A DNA stretch of 64,000 nt from Tenrec ecaudatus (Eukaryota; Chordata; Mammalia; Afrosoricida; Tenrecidae): the NCBI RefSeq assembly GCF_050624435.1, contig NC_134534.1:65433501-65497500 (forward strand), read 5' to 3'. The stretch's first letter is position 1, and every line of letters begins with the position of its first letter. Shown one piece after another: positions 10,975 through 22,530 of this stretch. Under the pieces are notes generated by a model. That model ran no database searches, was not told where the DNA came from, and saw only the letters and a list, made by a program, of their open reading frames with translations. A program made the position numbers and the translations under genes.

Positions 10975-12001
10975 TTATTGGGGCTAATGGCTGTTTGCGT
11001 TACATTGTTTTAGAGGAGCCTTGTGCCATTTTCCAGGGAGTCAAAGAGCACTGGCTGTCTCTGTGAGGCTTGTAGGAATGCTTCTTCGAACTGCCTACAG
11101 CTAATTTCACTATGGAATTAGCCTACCACTTTATCATCCTGTGGCTTCCCTATCAGGGGAGTGCCCCAGAAGACTGGTGGGTTGCCTGCTTTGGTGTAGA
11201 ACACTGTGAATGGTGGACAGAATTGTGGAGGTTGGGCAGAGGTTCCTGTAGCAGCTTGGAACATTGGTGATTGTTGGCTGAGCTGCCTTAGGCTGTGTGA
11301 GGCGCTTAGGTAGGCGGGAGGACATTCCCTCAGTCACGTGGGACAACAGAAGAAAATCAGGAGTTTCCCCCAGCCAAACAGGCAGGAATTCCCCTGGAAG
11401 AAGTTGGGCAGAGTATCCCCGGTAGAGGTCAGCTGGGCTTTCCCCAGCCTCAGGCTACACTGCACAGGGTGGAGCTCACCTAACTTGGTGGACTTGGTCT
11501 GGGCCAGACACAAATGCCCTAGGGGAGTGGTCTGGAAGTTGGCAGTGGAGTGTGAGAGAACAGGGAAGAGACAAAGAGTAAAAAAACAAAAACCTAAGCT
11601 GGCTGAGACTAGGGGGGGGGGGGGGATAGAGAGAAGAGAGGGAAACAAAAGTAGCAATATAGTTGAACCCTGATCCCTGCCCATGGGGCTGCAAGGGTTT
11701 AATCCCTGCCCCAAAGTGGTGGCAAGCGGTGGCTGTGTTGAGCTAAAGACCCTGTGCTGGTTCCAAATGGTCCCAGCTCTGGACAAGACAGTGGCAGGGC
11801 TAAGGTCAAACCCTAATTGGCCTCCACTGTGGTAAGCCAAAAGCCCCGAGGCCCTCAAAACCTTGTGAAAATCTGTGCCTACTTATCTTTATGATGTTCC
11901 TCCTGTGATCCAGCAGTGTTGAATTTCTGTCTAAGTAACTCTCCTGGACTGATTTCTGCAGAGTCCCTCTGGTATGTGTTACTCAGTTGCCATCTTCCAG
12001 T
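10975..12001 (-). promoter_or_regulatory. Putative L1 5' UTR
   Basis: About 1 kb upstream of ORF1 on the minus strand, beginning with a YY1-like AAGATGGC at the 5' terminus. It contains a long C run on this strand (plus-strand G run at about 11611-11624). L1 5' UTRs carry an internal Pol II promoter; whether this old copy retains activity is unknown. Confidence 0.6.
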
Positions 12002-12327
12002 GTTTTGTATGTTTTTCTGATGTGAAATGCAGGATAGATGTGGGGGACAGCCTCCCCACAGCCAAATTGGCCCAATGGTCAGTTATATAATTGAGGGGTA
12101 TATTAAAGAGACATCAGAGAAGATAAACCTTGCAAGGGCCCACCTCCTCAGTTGTGACTTTAGGAGCCAGTTAGGAGCAGAGAGAGAGAGTAATGTAATC
12201 TCATGATTTTATAGAATCTCTGGTGCACAAACCACAGTAAGCACATACATAACAGGAAGGGGTTCTAAAATAGGTATACACATAATAGGGGAGGGGGACA
12301 AGCTATGGGTATATACACAATAGGAGG
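12002..12327. other. Unassigned intergenic sequence
   Basis: It contains a short inverted pair TGTGGGGG...CCCCACA near 12039-12061 and two similar ATACACATAATAGG / ATACACAATAGG units near 12277 and 12320. No family assigned. Confidence 0.4.
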
Positions 12328-12710
12328 TCTTTCTCTTTTTCACTGACTTTTCATTTTACTAAATATGATGTCCTTTTCCAGGCACTGCCCTTTCCTAAAT
12401 AGCTTGTCCAAAGTACATGAGATGCAATCTCACTATCCTCACTTTTTAGGACATTCTGTCTTTCCTCCAAGACAGATTTGTTTGTTCTTCTGGGAAGTCC
12501 ACAGTACTCTCAGTATTCTTTGCTAACCATGATTCAAATTCACCCATTCTTCAATGTCTTCCTTATTTATTGTCCAATTTGCTCTTGCATGTGAGGCGAT
12601 TGATAATATCCTGGTTTGGTTCACATATAACTTCGTCTTTAAAGCGACACCTTTACTTTTCAATACTGTAAAGAGGTTTTCTGTAGCGTATTTACTGAAC
12701 ACAATCTGTC
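12328..12710 (-). mobile_element. RTE LINE fragment (3' region), antisense
   Basis: The segment is colinear with the matching region of the larger RTE copy at 18.8-19.3 kb: GATGTCCTTTTCCAGG, GTCCAAAGTACATGAGA, CCTCCAAGACAGATTTGTTT and CAATACTGTAAAGAGG recur in order. Confidence 0.75.
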
Positions 12711-12747
12711 TGTTGGATGACTGTTCCATTTTTATTTTCTTATAGCC

Positions 12748-12811
12748 ATCCTTATGGATGCGAAATGGTATCACATTGTAGTCTTGATTTTCATTTCCTT
12801 AATAACTAATG
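12748..12811 (-). mobile_element. Old L1 ORF2 fragment, left part of an interrupted copy
   Basis: AAATGGTATCACATTGTAGT followed by CTTGATTTTCATTTCCTTAA is the antisense of the conserved ORF2 region before KMQI-like sequence. It stops at CTAATG, and the continuation GATGTTGAGCATCTTTCC resumes at about 14149, with an RTE copy between. Confidence 0.65.
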
Positions 12812-14148
12812 CCAAGAAATTTTTAAGACAGCTCTCTGGCAAACCAACTGGACAATATCCATATGTCTGTTCATTCCAAAGAATAACGAGACAACAGAAT
12901 GTAGACATTTTTAAACAATATCACTAATTAACATCACACGTAAATCCAATTTTGCTGAGGATAACTCAAAAACAGTTGCAGCAGTTTGTTGAACTACCAG
13001 AAATTTAGGCAGGATTCAGCGTGGAATGAGGGGGATATCACTGCTAATGTTGCAAAGTAGAAAATACTAGAAAGATATTTATCTGTGTTTTATTGATTAA
13101 GCAAAGACATTTGACTGTGTGGATCATAACAAATTATGGCTATTACTATAAAGAATGGGAATTCCAGAGCATTTATTTGTGTTTCAGTGAGAGCCGTGCA
13201 TACATCAAAAGGCAGTTAGGAAGAAAGCCAGGGGAGACTGCCTCGTTTAAAACCAGGAAAGGTGTGCCTTAGGGTTATTGTCTTTCATCATGCTTATTCA
13301 GTATATGCTGAACGAACAATCTGAGAAACTCCATTCTATGAGAGAGAATGTGGCATCAGGATTGACAGAAGACTGCTTCATTAATGACCTGCATATTAAC
13401 TGACAAAATCTTGCTTACTGCAAACAAAGAAAACTCAAAAGCACAGAGACAGCTTTCCGTATGGATTCAGCAAATCCAAACTCACTGCCATCAAGCAGAT
13501 TCCGACTCATAGTGACCCCACAGAAAAGAGAAAAACTGCCCCAGTGGGTGTCTGAGTTTTTCGATCTTTATGGAAAGCCTCTTCTTTCTCCCTCAATGAG
13601 CAGCTGATAGTTTCAAATTGCTGACCTTGCGGTGAGTGGCCCAGCCTGTAGCCCACTATGTCACCAGGGCTGCTGTCATGGTCTTTTCAATGGCCTGGTT
13701 TGTGTGAGGAAGCTGGACAGTGAATAAGGAAGGCCAATAAAAGAAAAAGGGGAAGATCGATGGCCTGAGGATTATGGTGTTGGTCAACAATATTAAATAT
13801 ACCACAGACTGCCAGGAGAACAAACAAATTTGTTTGAAAGAAGCAGAACCACCATGCTCCTTAGAAGTGAGGATGGCAAGACATTGACTCATGTGCTTTG
13901 ACAGGACTGTCAGTAGGGACGAGTCTCCAGAGAAGGACAGCATACTTGGTAAAAGTATGCTGAAAGTCAGAGAAAAAACCCTCAAGGAGATGGTTTGGCA
14001 CAGTGGTTGCCAATGATGGGCTCAATCATAGGAATTATTGAAAACTAAAAACAAAATATAGGAATGATGGTTAGCATGACACAGGATCAGGCTGTGTTGC
14101 TTTCTGTGTACTGAGTCAGAACCAATTAGTTGGTACCTAACAAAAATA
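12812..14148 (+). mobile_element. RTE LINE 3' half inserted into an older L1
   Basis: Plus-strand RTE sequence from the middle of the reverse transcriptase region (GAACTACCAGAAATTTAGGC; ACTGTGTGGATCATAACAAA, encoding the D-V-D-H-N-K-L-W block) to the 3' end GTACTGAGTCAGAACCAATT and GGTACCTAACAA. It is full of stops. An antisense AfroSINE sits inside at 13471-13672. The flanks GACTAATG-like at both sides suggest a short target-site duplication. Confidence 0.75.
13471..13672 (-). repeat. AfroSINE, antisense, nested in RTE
   Basis: Reads CAAACTCACTGCCATCAAGC, GACTCATAGTGACCCCACAG, CTGACCTTGCGGTGAGTGGC and CACTATGTCACCAGGGCTGC on the plus strand, the complete reverse complement of the SINE from tail to tRNA head. 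Confidence 0.85.
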
Positions 14149-14185
14149 ATGGATGACTCATGATGTTGAGCATCTTTCCATCAAT
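14149..14185 (-). mobile_element. Old L1 ORF2 fragment, right part of the interrupted copy
   Basis: CATGATGTTGAGCATCTTTC continues the L1 sequence broken at 12811. Its position defines the RTE between as an insertion. Confidence 0.55.
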
Positions 14186-14410
14186 GTCATGCTTTTGAAC
14201 TGGAGGCGGCTTTGGTTTGAGTGCTTTGTTAGAAGTTGTACATAAAGAAAAGCATTCGGAGCATCTGACTCTGCTCCTTGGTTTCCTTTCATCACATGGG
14301 CTTGGGCTCAATTCTGTGGGTTCTCGGACAGAGAGGAACTGCTTCCCAGCATTCCCAAGGCGATGCAGCTTTGTGGAAACAATCCATCTCCTGCAGAGCA
14401 ATTGGTGGGT

Positions 14411-14611
14411 TTGACTCATTGCCATGAGTCTCGATTCTGACGCACAGCAGCCCTGGTGGACAGAACTGCCCCTGTGGGTTTCTGAGAACTGTACCTTCTC
14501 TTAAGGGAGTAGAAAGCCTCAGCTTTCTGCTCCAGGGTAACTGCTGGGTTCCAACTGCTGACCTTGGGGTTTGCCGCCCAGCACACAACCCACTCTGCCA
14601 CCAGGGCTCCT
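14411..14611 (-). repeat. AfroSINE, antisense
   Basis: GACTCATTGCCATGAGTCTC, ACAGAACTGCCCCTGTGGGT, GTAGAAAGCCTCAGCTTTCT and CACTCTGCCACCAGGGCTCC follow the reverse complement of the SINE nearly end to end. Confidence 0.85.
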
Positions 14612-14654
14612 TGTAAACGAATGGCCGGTGTTCCAATCTTTTCTTCTGGGGCTC

Positions 14655-14815
14655 CATCTAACTGTGTGGCCTTGGGGAAAATGAATTAATGCCTCCGTTT
14701 CTTGTCTGTCACAGAGCTTAATAATAGTAAAAGCCACACAGCGTTGTTGTGAAGTTTAGGTGAGCTAATGTAGAAAAGCCAGCACTCAGTAAGGGGCTGC
14801 TATTCTCGTCCCCCA
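14655..14815 (+). repeat. MIR SINE fragment
   Basis: AACTGTGTGGCCTTGGGGAA, GCCTCCGTTTCTTGTCTGTC and the later GTTGTTGTGAAGTTTAGGTGAG follow the core and 3' part of MIR. Confidence 0.65.
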
Positions 14816-16244
14816 CATTCTGTATTTGAACTTCAGCTGGGTGCTGGCTATCGAGCTCCTGTCTGTTCTATTGCTCTGCTCGCCAGCCTCCTCTCAGAGT
14901 TTCATGGGCCACCTTCCATTTGAACTACAGAACAACTCTGTCATCTGTTACTTGTCAGTGTTCATCTTCAAAGCCAGAACATGGCCCCATTTAATAGCTC
15001 ATTTGGTGTCCAAGCAGGACTTTGAAGAAAACTTTTTAAAACGACACATCTCTCTGATCATCAGATGTGGGGACAGGAACACAGATGGGAGGTGGGGGTG
15101 GGGTGGGGATTTGAAAGATGAGGTTGGTTCCCCAGACCTCAGCTTCCTGGGCCTGTCTCTCCTGTCGGCCCAGCCCGCCTGGCACCCTTCTCTGAATCCC
15201 GTACAGTGTTCAACCTCGGATCTTCCGTCACCTCAGCACATAGCTCGGTTAACCTAACCCCTAAGACTTCCGTTTCCACTGCCCCTGACTCGCGATGCCC
15301 ATGTAGGTCGCAGTACAACTGCACTCCATCGGGTTTTCAATGGCAGCTTTCTCAGATGCAGATCGCCAGGCCTTTCTTCCGAGGAGCTCTGGATAGACTC
15401 AACTCTCCGAGCTTTCAGTTTGCAGCCAAGAGCCCTGTTTGGACAGCCCAGAGATGGAACCTAAACACTCCAGAAAGTTCTTAGAAAGAAATCCACTTGG
15501 AGCCTTGCCTAAAAACTTGGCTCCCCTTATGGTTCTTTCAGCTCCGCGAGTCTCTCACTGTCTCAGGTGTGGGGCTTGTAAATCAGAGGCAGGGAAGCTT
15601 TGGGGAATAGTATCGAGAAGAAAGGCACCTTCAGCTTTGACTTAAGTGATGCTTTATACAGCTGTTTTCGACGGTGGGAGACCTCCGTGCTGAGAAAAGG
15701 AAGCTGGGTCCTGAATGGGCTGCCGGGACCAGGCCAGGCATGGTCACCTGCGTGGTGCCACCAGCACTATAGCCACAGAACAACGGGCCTGAAATGGCAC
15801 CTTGGAGGTGATGGTCATGGTCCAGTGGGCAGGTAGTGTGGGTTCCTAGTACTACCATTGAAGAAATAACACAAGGAAGTCATTTTCAAAAACATTTTCT
15901 CACAGTGCAGGCAGCTAGAAGTCAGAATCCAGGGCATCAGCTCTCGGGGAAACTCCTTATCTCTTTCAGTCTCTGCGATCCTGATAGTCCTCGGATCCTT
16001 AGTGATTCTCCCCAGTGTGTGTTGGCTTAACATTCTGATTTAGTCTATTTATAACTCAAAAGTGATTAGATATAATACATGCCTACAGTGGAATAGCCTT
16101 TGCATAACATTAGGTTACCTTATGGAAAGTGATTACGTTCTATTATATCTACAAATAAAGAGAGTAAGATTCTAACATGTATTTGGAGGGGATATAGTTT
16201 AACTCATAACAGCAGGTCACGCATCCATGGTTAATCTAGGCAGG
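14816..16244. other. Unassigned intergenic sequence
   Basis: Open frames up to 143 codons occur but none has recognisable domain sequence or gene-like structure. No repeat family recognised. Confidence 0.5.
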
Positions 16245-16310
16245 TGTGAGAGCAAGGGTTTTGGAATCAGCTCTCTGGATTCAAATCGAGGCCGCACTAC
16301 TGATAGGAGA
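16245..16310 (+). repeat. MIR SINE fragment (5' part)
   Basis: GAGAGCAAGGGTTTTGGAAT, CAGCTCTCTGGATTCAAATC and GAGGCCGCACTACTGATAGG match the order of the tRNA-related head of MIR. Confidence 0.6.
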
Positions 16311-16776
16311 GGACAAAGAGTTAGTCTGCTGTTAATCAAAATGCTAGAAATATATCATCATTTAAGATCTAGTTGGTTGGAAATCCAAATCGCTGCCCCC
16401 ACCCTCCCATCGCAGTAAAAATTCCTTTTAAGCTTAATCCATAGGGATGGTCTTCTACCTGAGGAAAGCAATAAACAAGCCCATTAAGATAGGTAGCCAG
16501 GCACACAGCATTCCCTGTTTTAGATGATTTTTTCTGAAAATTTGAGCAGATTTGGGGTTCTTCATATACCCATATCAGAGCTGTGGGGCCAATGTTGCAT
16601 CTAGGAGGCTAAACAATGACAAGCAAAAGTCAATTGAAAGTATAGGCATCTCTTTCCTCATCTGGAAAACAGGTTTAATAGATAATATTTCCTTTGCATT
16701 TGCTGTGTTGGGAAGTGCCTTCACTTAAAAGTGACAAGTGACAAGACCAGTGTCACTTATAGTAGGACCACCAGAT

Positions 16777-18525
16777 TTTTGTTTTATTACATTCAGTTTT
16801 ATTTATTTTTAAAATTTGTTTTATTTGGGACTCACACAACTCTTATCACAATCCATGCATACATCAATTATGTAAAGCACATTTGTACATTCATTGCCCT
16901 CATCAGTCTCAAAATATTTGCTCTCTACCTAAGCCCCTGGCATCAACTCCTCATTTTCCCCATTCCTTCCCACTTTCCCCTCCCCCGTGAACCCTTGATA
17001 ATTTATAAATTATTATTTTGTCATATCTTGCCCTGTCCAATGTCTCACCCATTCTTCTGTTGTCCATCCCCCAGGGAGGAGGTTATATGTAGATCCTTGT
17101 AATTGGTTCCCCCTTTCCACCCCACCCTCTTCCACCCTCCCGGTATCACCACTCTCACCACTGCTCCTGAAGGGATCATCCACCCTGGATTCCCTGTGTT
17201 TCCAGTTCCTATCTGTAACAGTGTACATCCTGTGGTCTAGCTAGATTTATAAGGTAGAATTGGGATCGTGATAGTGGGGGAGGAAGAAGCATTTAGGACC
17301 TAGAGGAAAGTTGTATGTTTCATCATTGCTACATCGCACCCTGACTGGCTCATCGCCTCCCCGAGACCCTTCTGTAAGGGGATGTCGAGTGGCCTATAAA
17401 TGGGCTTTGGGTTTCCACTCCGCACTCCCCACCTCATTCACAATTATATGATTGTTTGTTCTGATGATGCCTGAACCCTGATCCCTTCGGCACCTTGTGA
17501 TCACACAGGCTGGTGTGCTTCTATCTTGTGGGCTTTGTTGCTTCTGAGCTAGACGGCTGCTTGTTTACCTTTAAGTCTTTAAGACCCCCGATGCTATATC
17601 TTTTGATAGCTGGCCACCATCAGCTTTTTTTTCACCACATTTACCTATTCACTCGCTTTGTCTTCAGTGGTTGTGTCAGGAAGGTGAGCATCATGGAACG
17701 CCAACTTAATAGAAGAAAGTATTCTTGCATTGATGGAGTACTTGAGTGGAGGCCCCATGTCTTTCTGCTACCTTACTACTAAACCTATAAATATATGCAC
17801 AGAGATCAATTTCCCCATCCTCATTTGTAAATATATTTGCATATGTACAAGCCTTTATTTAGACCTCTATATATGCCCTTTGCCTCCTAGCTCTTTCCTC
17901 TGTTTCCTTTGACTTTCCTCCTGTCCCACTATCATGCTCAGTCTTCATTTGGGTTTCAGTAATTCCTCTTGGTTACATTACCCTTGATCACACCCTACCA
18001 GGCCTCCTACACCCTCCTCACCACTGATTTGGATCACTTGTTGTTTGTTCCCTTGTCCCTGGGTTTAACACCACTGCCTTTCCCCCCACCACCCCCTCTC
18101 CTATGTCCCCCCCCAGAACTGTCAGTTACGTTTTTTTTCTCCTCCAGATTGTTCACCCAGTCTATCTTATTTAGACAGACCTGTGGAGATAATAACATGC
18201 ACAAAAACAAGACAGAGCAAAACCAAGCAACAATAGACAACAAAACAACAACAACAAACCAATGACAACAAAACAAAACACAACAAGGAAAAAAAGTTTG
18301 TAGTTAGTTCAAGGACTGTTTGTTGGCCTTTAGGAGTGTTTTCCAGTCCAGTCTGTCGGGGGACCACGCCCTGGCCCCAAAGTCTACCTTCAGCATTCCC
18401 TGGGGACCTCGCCGCTCTGTTCCCTTGCTGTTCTGTTGCACCCCCTTAGTGTTTTGCCTCAGTGTGGCAGGATCAGATCGGGTGCAATTCCCACACTGTG
18501 TCTCTGGTGCTGTCCCCCATAGGGG
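16777..18525 (-). mobile_element. 5'-truncated L1 insertion consisting only of 3' UTR, with 12-bp TSDs
   Basis: A minus-strand L1 fragment that contains only 3' UTR sequence colinear with 6626-8300. It is bounded by identical 12-bp direct repeats GGACCACCAGAT at 16765-16776 and 18526-18537. The T-rich stretch next to the left repeat is the A-tail in reverse. The truncation point falls within the 3' UTR, so no coding sequence was inserted. Confidence 0.92.
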
Positions 18526-18647
18526 GGACCACCAGATATTAAAGGTCTTCAGAAGCGGTGCCTGAGTCAGCATATAGCATCACCTAGGAAGTCATCTTGC
18601 CAAACACTTTTGACGTATCTTTTGGCCCCACAACATCTACTTTACAG

Positions 18648-18651
<4 letters not shown>

Positions 18652-18679
<28 letters not shown>
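18652..18679. repeat. (AC)n microsatellite
   Basis: Fourteen uninterrupted AC units. Confidence 0.98.
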
Positions 18680-18682
<3 letters not shown>

Positions 18683-21236
18683 AAAACGATGCCACGAAGA
18701 ACAAACAAACAAATTCAGAGTCTGGGATATTCTTCAAGACAGCCATCCTAGTTGCTGCAAATGTTTTGTTGCTAGGTACCACTGTGCATGTCCTGACTCA
18801 CAATGACTTAGGTACAACAGGACAAAGCACTGTCCGGTCCTAAGTCACCCTCACAAGCCTTGTTATGTCTGAACTCACTGCTGCAGCCCCTGTGTCCATC
18901 CACCGCATTGAGGGTTTCCTCTTTCCTGTTGACCATTTATTTAACAAGTCTGATGTCCTTCTCCAGGGATTGGTCCAGTCTAATAGCATACCTACAGAAC
19001 ATGAAATGAAGTCTGCGATCCTCGCTTCTGAGGAACGTTCTACTTCTTTCAAGGGGGATTTCTTCATTCCTTTGGCAGTCCATAGTATAGTCGGCCTTCT
19101 AGGCCAACACTGTCATTCAAAGGCATCGATTCTTCTTTGGTCTTTCTTGTTCCTTATCCATTGTTTGCATGCCTATGAGACGATTGACAATATCATGACT
19201 GAGGTCCGATCTTAGTCTTCAGCGTGATATCCTTGCTTTTTAACACTTATAAAAGAAACTTCGCAGATTTGCCCGATGCAATATCATTTGATTTCCCGAC
19301 TGCTGCTGCCACAGGTATTGGTTGTGTTTCCAAGCAAAATGAATTCCTTGACAACTTCAATATTTTCTTTACCTATATTGATATGGCTTATGGGTTCAGT
19401 TAAATGGATTTTTGTTTCCTTTCTGTTGAGATGTAATCCATACTGAAGGTTGGCTTTGATCTTCATTAGGTAAGTGCTTCAAGTCTTTTTTTGCGTTCCG
19501 TAAGCAGAGTTTTGTCATCTGATTATGAAGGCTGTTGATGGAGTTTCCTCCCCCCTGATGCCACCATCTTATTCATACAACACAGCTTCTGTGATTGCGT
19601 GCTCAGCACATAGTTTGAATAAGTATGATGAAAGCATGCGAGCCTGATGCACATCTTTCCTGCTTTAAACCCTACCCCAGTCCTTGCTCTGTTGGAATGA
19701 TTGCCTCTTGGTTTCTGTACAGGTTCAACCCAAGTACAATTAGGTGTTCTCAAAGTCCTGTTCTTTACAATGTTGTCCATAATTTGTTATGATCCACACG
19801 GTCAAATGTCTTTGCATCCTCAATAACACACAGGTAAGCATCTTTCTGATAGTCTCTGCTTTCAGTCAAGAACCATCTGACATCAGCAGTCTTAATCTTC
19901 ATCCCACATCCTCTGCTGAATCCAGCTTGAATTTCAGGCAATGCCCCATGGATGTACGGTTGCAACCATTTTTTAATGATTTTCAACAAACTTTTACTTT
20001 TTGTGATGTTAATAATATTGGTCGAGACTTTTCACATCCTATTCATTTCTTTTTAGTAGAGCACAGGTGTGGGGTTCTTTCTGGTCAATTGGCCAGGTAA
20101 TTGCCTTTCAATTTCTTGGAATAGCTGAGTGAGCATTCCGAGATTGCATCCATTTGTTGAAGTATCTCAACTAGCATTCCCTCAATTCCTGGAGACTTGT
20201 TTTTCACCACTGCCTGCAGTGTGGCTTGAGTTTCTTCCTTTAGTACCATTGATTGTTGATCCTATGCCCCTACTGAAATGGTGACACACTGAACAATTAT
20301 TTTATTACACTGACTGTGTGACTCCCATCTTCTTTTGATGTTTTCTGTGCCACTAGACACCTTCAGTATAGCAACTCAGCCTCGATCTTTGTGCTCAGCT
20401 CTTTCCGTAGAGTAATGCAGAGCAGCTTCCCATTTGGTCTTCTAACTCCAGGTCTTTGCACATTTCTTTATAATACTTTAGTTTGTCTTCTTGAGCCACC
20501 TTTTGAATTTTTCTGTTCAGCTATTACTTTATCGTTTATTCTGTTCACTTTATGACTTAATGATCTAAAGCAAGGTCCAGAGTCTCTTCTGGCATTTATT
20601 GTGGTATTTTCTTTCCTGCCTGCCTTTTAAGTGATCCTGTGCTTTCTTCATCTTTGATGTCATCACACAATTATCTAGTTTTTGGTCATTAGTGGTAAAT
20701 GTGTCAAATCTCTTCTTGAGATGGTCTTTAAAATTTGCTAGGATATACTCAAGGTTTTACTTTGGCTCTCATGGACTTCTTTAAATGTTCTCCAACTTCA
20801 ACTTGAACTTACATATGAGCAATTGATGCCTGTTTCACAGTCAATCCCTAGGCTTGCTTTGGCTGGTGATGTTGAGTTTTCCATCATATCTTTCCACAGA
20901 TGTAGTTGATCTTGTATAGTCCATCTAGTAAGGAACATGCCATAACTGTCATTTATGTCACTGGAAAAAAAAAGTCTTTCAGATTCTATCCTATGATCTC
21001 TCAAGAAGTTCTATCACCAAAGCCAGGTTTTCTGAGTACTCATCCTTCTTGGTTCCCAACTTTTACATTCATAGCACCAGGAATTTTCAATGCATATTTA
21101 TTGCATGCTTGGTCAATTTCAGACTGCAGAAGTTGATAAAAGTCTTCAATTTCTTCACCTTTGGCATTAGGGTTGGTGAGTACGTTTGAGTAATTGTGAT
21201 ATTATTTGGTCATCCTTAAAAAACAAAACAAAACCC

Positions 21237-21412
21237 GACTCACTTCCATGAAGTCAATTCTGACTCATAGTGACGCTATAGGACAGGGTAGAATTGCTAC
21301 TGTACTCTTCACTGGAGTGGAAAGCCTCATCTTTCTCCTTCCCAGTGGCTGGTGGTATCTAACTACTGACCTTACAGTTAGCAGCCCAAAATGTAACCAC
21401 TACTTATAACCC
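21237..21412 (-). repeat. AfroSINE, antisense, nested in RTE
   Basis: CTGACTCATAGTGACGCTAT, GGACAGGGTAGAATTGCTAC, CTGACCTTACAGTTAGCAGC and TGTAACCACTACTTATAACC give the reverse complement of the SINE. Confidence 0.85.
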
Positions 21413-21434
21413 TCCCTCTCCCCCCGACACACAC

Positions 21435-21620
21435 ATACCCAAACCCACTGCCATCAAATCAATTCCAACTCACAGTGACCCTCTTCGGGCTTTATGAGAC
21501 TGCGCATCTTCATAGGAGGAGACGGTGTTCTTTTTCTCCCGCACAACAGCTAGTGCGTATGAGCTTCTGTTGTGGATTAGCAGTCTGTTGCCCAACCCAC
21601 AGTCCTCCCAGGCTCCTTGT
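21435..21620 (-). repeat. AfroSINE, antisense, nested in RTE
   Basis: CAAACCCACTGCCATCAAAT and CAACTCACAGTGACCCTCTT start the reverse-complement SINE; the tRNA-head end reads GATTAGCAGTCTGTTGCCCA and CCCAGGCTCCTTG. It lies 22 bp after the preceding SINE, in the same orientation. Confidence 0.8.
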
Positions 21621-22530
21621 AGGAGTGCAGCTATTTTCCTGTCACTGACAGCATTACGATTCAAAATAGATCTTTGATGATGAATGTACACTGTCTCTCT
21701 GTCATTTCTGACACATCAAAATGAGCAATACCAGTCTCTTTCAATTTACTAATGCCTGGGATATTGATATTTATCTTCATTTCCTTTTTTCAACTTTAAT
21801 TTTCCTAGATTCATACCTTGTACTTCCCACACTCTGCTTATTAATGTGCGTTTCCACGTGTTTCTTTTCATTTTGAGTCAAGCCGTCTCAGCAAACGAAG
21901 GACCTGAAAGTCTCATTCCACCCACAGTCTTTACGACAACTTGACTTTGAGAAGGTGGCTCTGCTCCATTTGTAGTTTGAGTGCCTTCCAACCCGGAGGG
22001 CTCATCTTCTGGAAACAACTATGCAGCAATGGTATGTTCGTCTTGATAGCGATATTCAGTCTACATGTTTTTCTTTTAAGTTTTTGTATATTTGAAACAT
22101 TCTATGATAAAGACATGGTGGGGGGTGGGGATTCCTGGGGTCTTAAACGTTTATACATTGGCAGAGATTTTAGGGGGAGGACGTTTGTCCCTTTGATGTC
22201 AGCATGGTCAGTGCCTCCTGAAAATCCTTCCATCGCATCCACATTGGCCCTGAACTGCCCGTCTTCTCTGCTGGAAGATGCTGCTGTTGGTGTGAGATTT
22301 TGTTGCCATTGCTTTAATGCCTCGAGAACAGATTTTGTTCTTAGGATGAACTGTTTGTGGTTACTAAAAAAAAAAAAAGTTTTTAGTCAAACATCGGGGC
22401 AAACAACCTCTATTTTTTCTTTAGCTTTTAACTTTAAAGGAAACTCTAATTATTATATGTCTAAATCAAATACATCGTAGTAAGTTTTTGTTTGTTTTTT
22501 TTTAACACCGAAGTTTACTAAGTCTCTTTG

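Larger units (their letters stand above)
6611..12001 (-). mobile_element. L1 LINE with both ends but most of ORF2 deleted
   Basis: A minus-strand L1 about 5.4 kb long. From its 5' end: a putative 5' UTR beginning at 12001 with GAAGATGGCAAC (a YY1-type site as in other L1 promoters), ORF1 (about 10970-10110), then directly the C-terminal part of ORF2 (about 10095-8875), then a long 3' UTR (8874-6626) and a T-rich end (the A tail in reverse). The ORF2 endonuclease and reverse transcriptase domains are absent. Both ORFs carry stops and frameshifts. A target-site duplication was not identified. Confidence 0.85.
18760..22045 (-). mobile_element. Near-complete, decayed RTE LINE (antisense)
   Basis: About 3.3 kb of minus-strand RTE. 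The 3' end starts at 18760 with the SINE-like GCTAGGTACC...GACTCACAATGAC. The reverse transcriptase region lies at about 19.1-20.6 kb: a 74-codon frame (19989-19765) carries ALPEIQAGFSRGCG and DAYLCVIEDAKTFDRVDHNKLW, the RT block in which the catalytic aspartate position of the family reads Glu-Asp here. The endonuclease region lies at about 20.7-21.9 kb. Two AfroSINEs interrupt it at 21237 and 21435. Stops and frameshifts throughout make it inactive. The 5' end beyond about 22045 is unclear. Confidence 0.85.
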
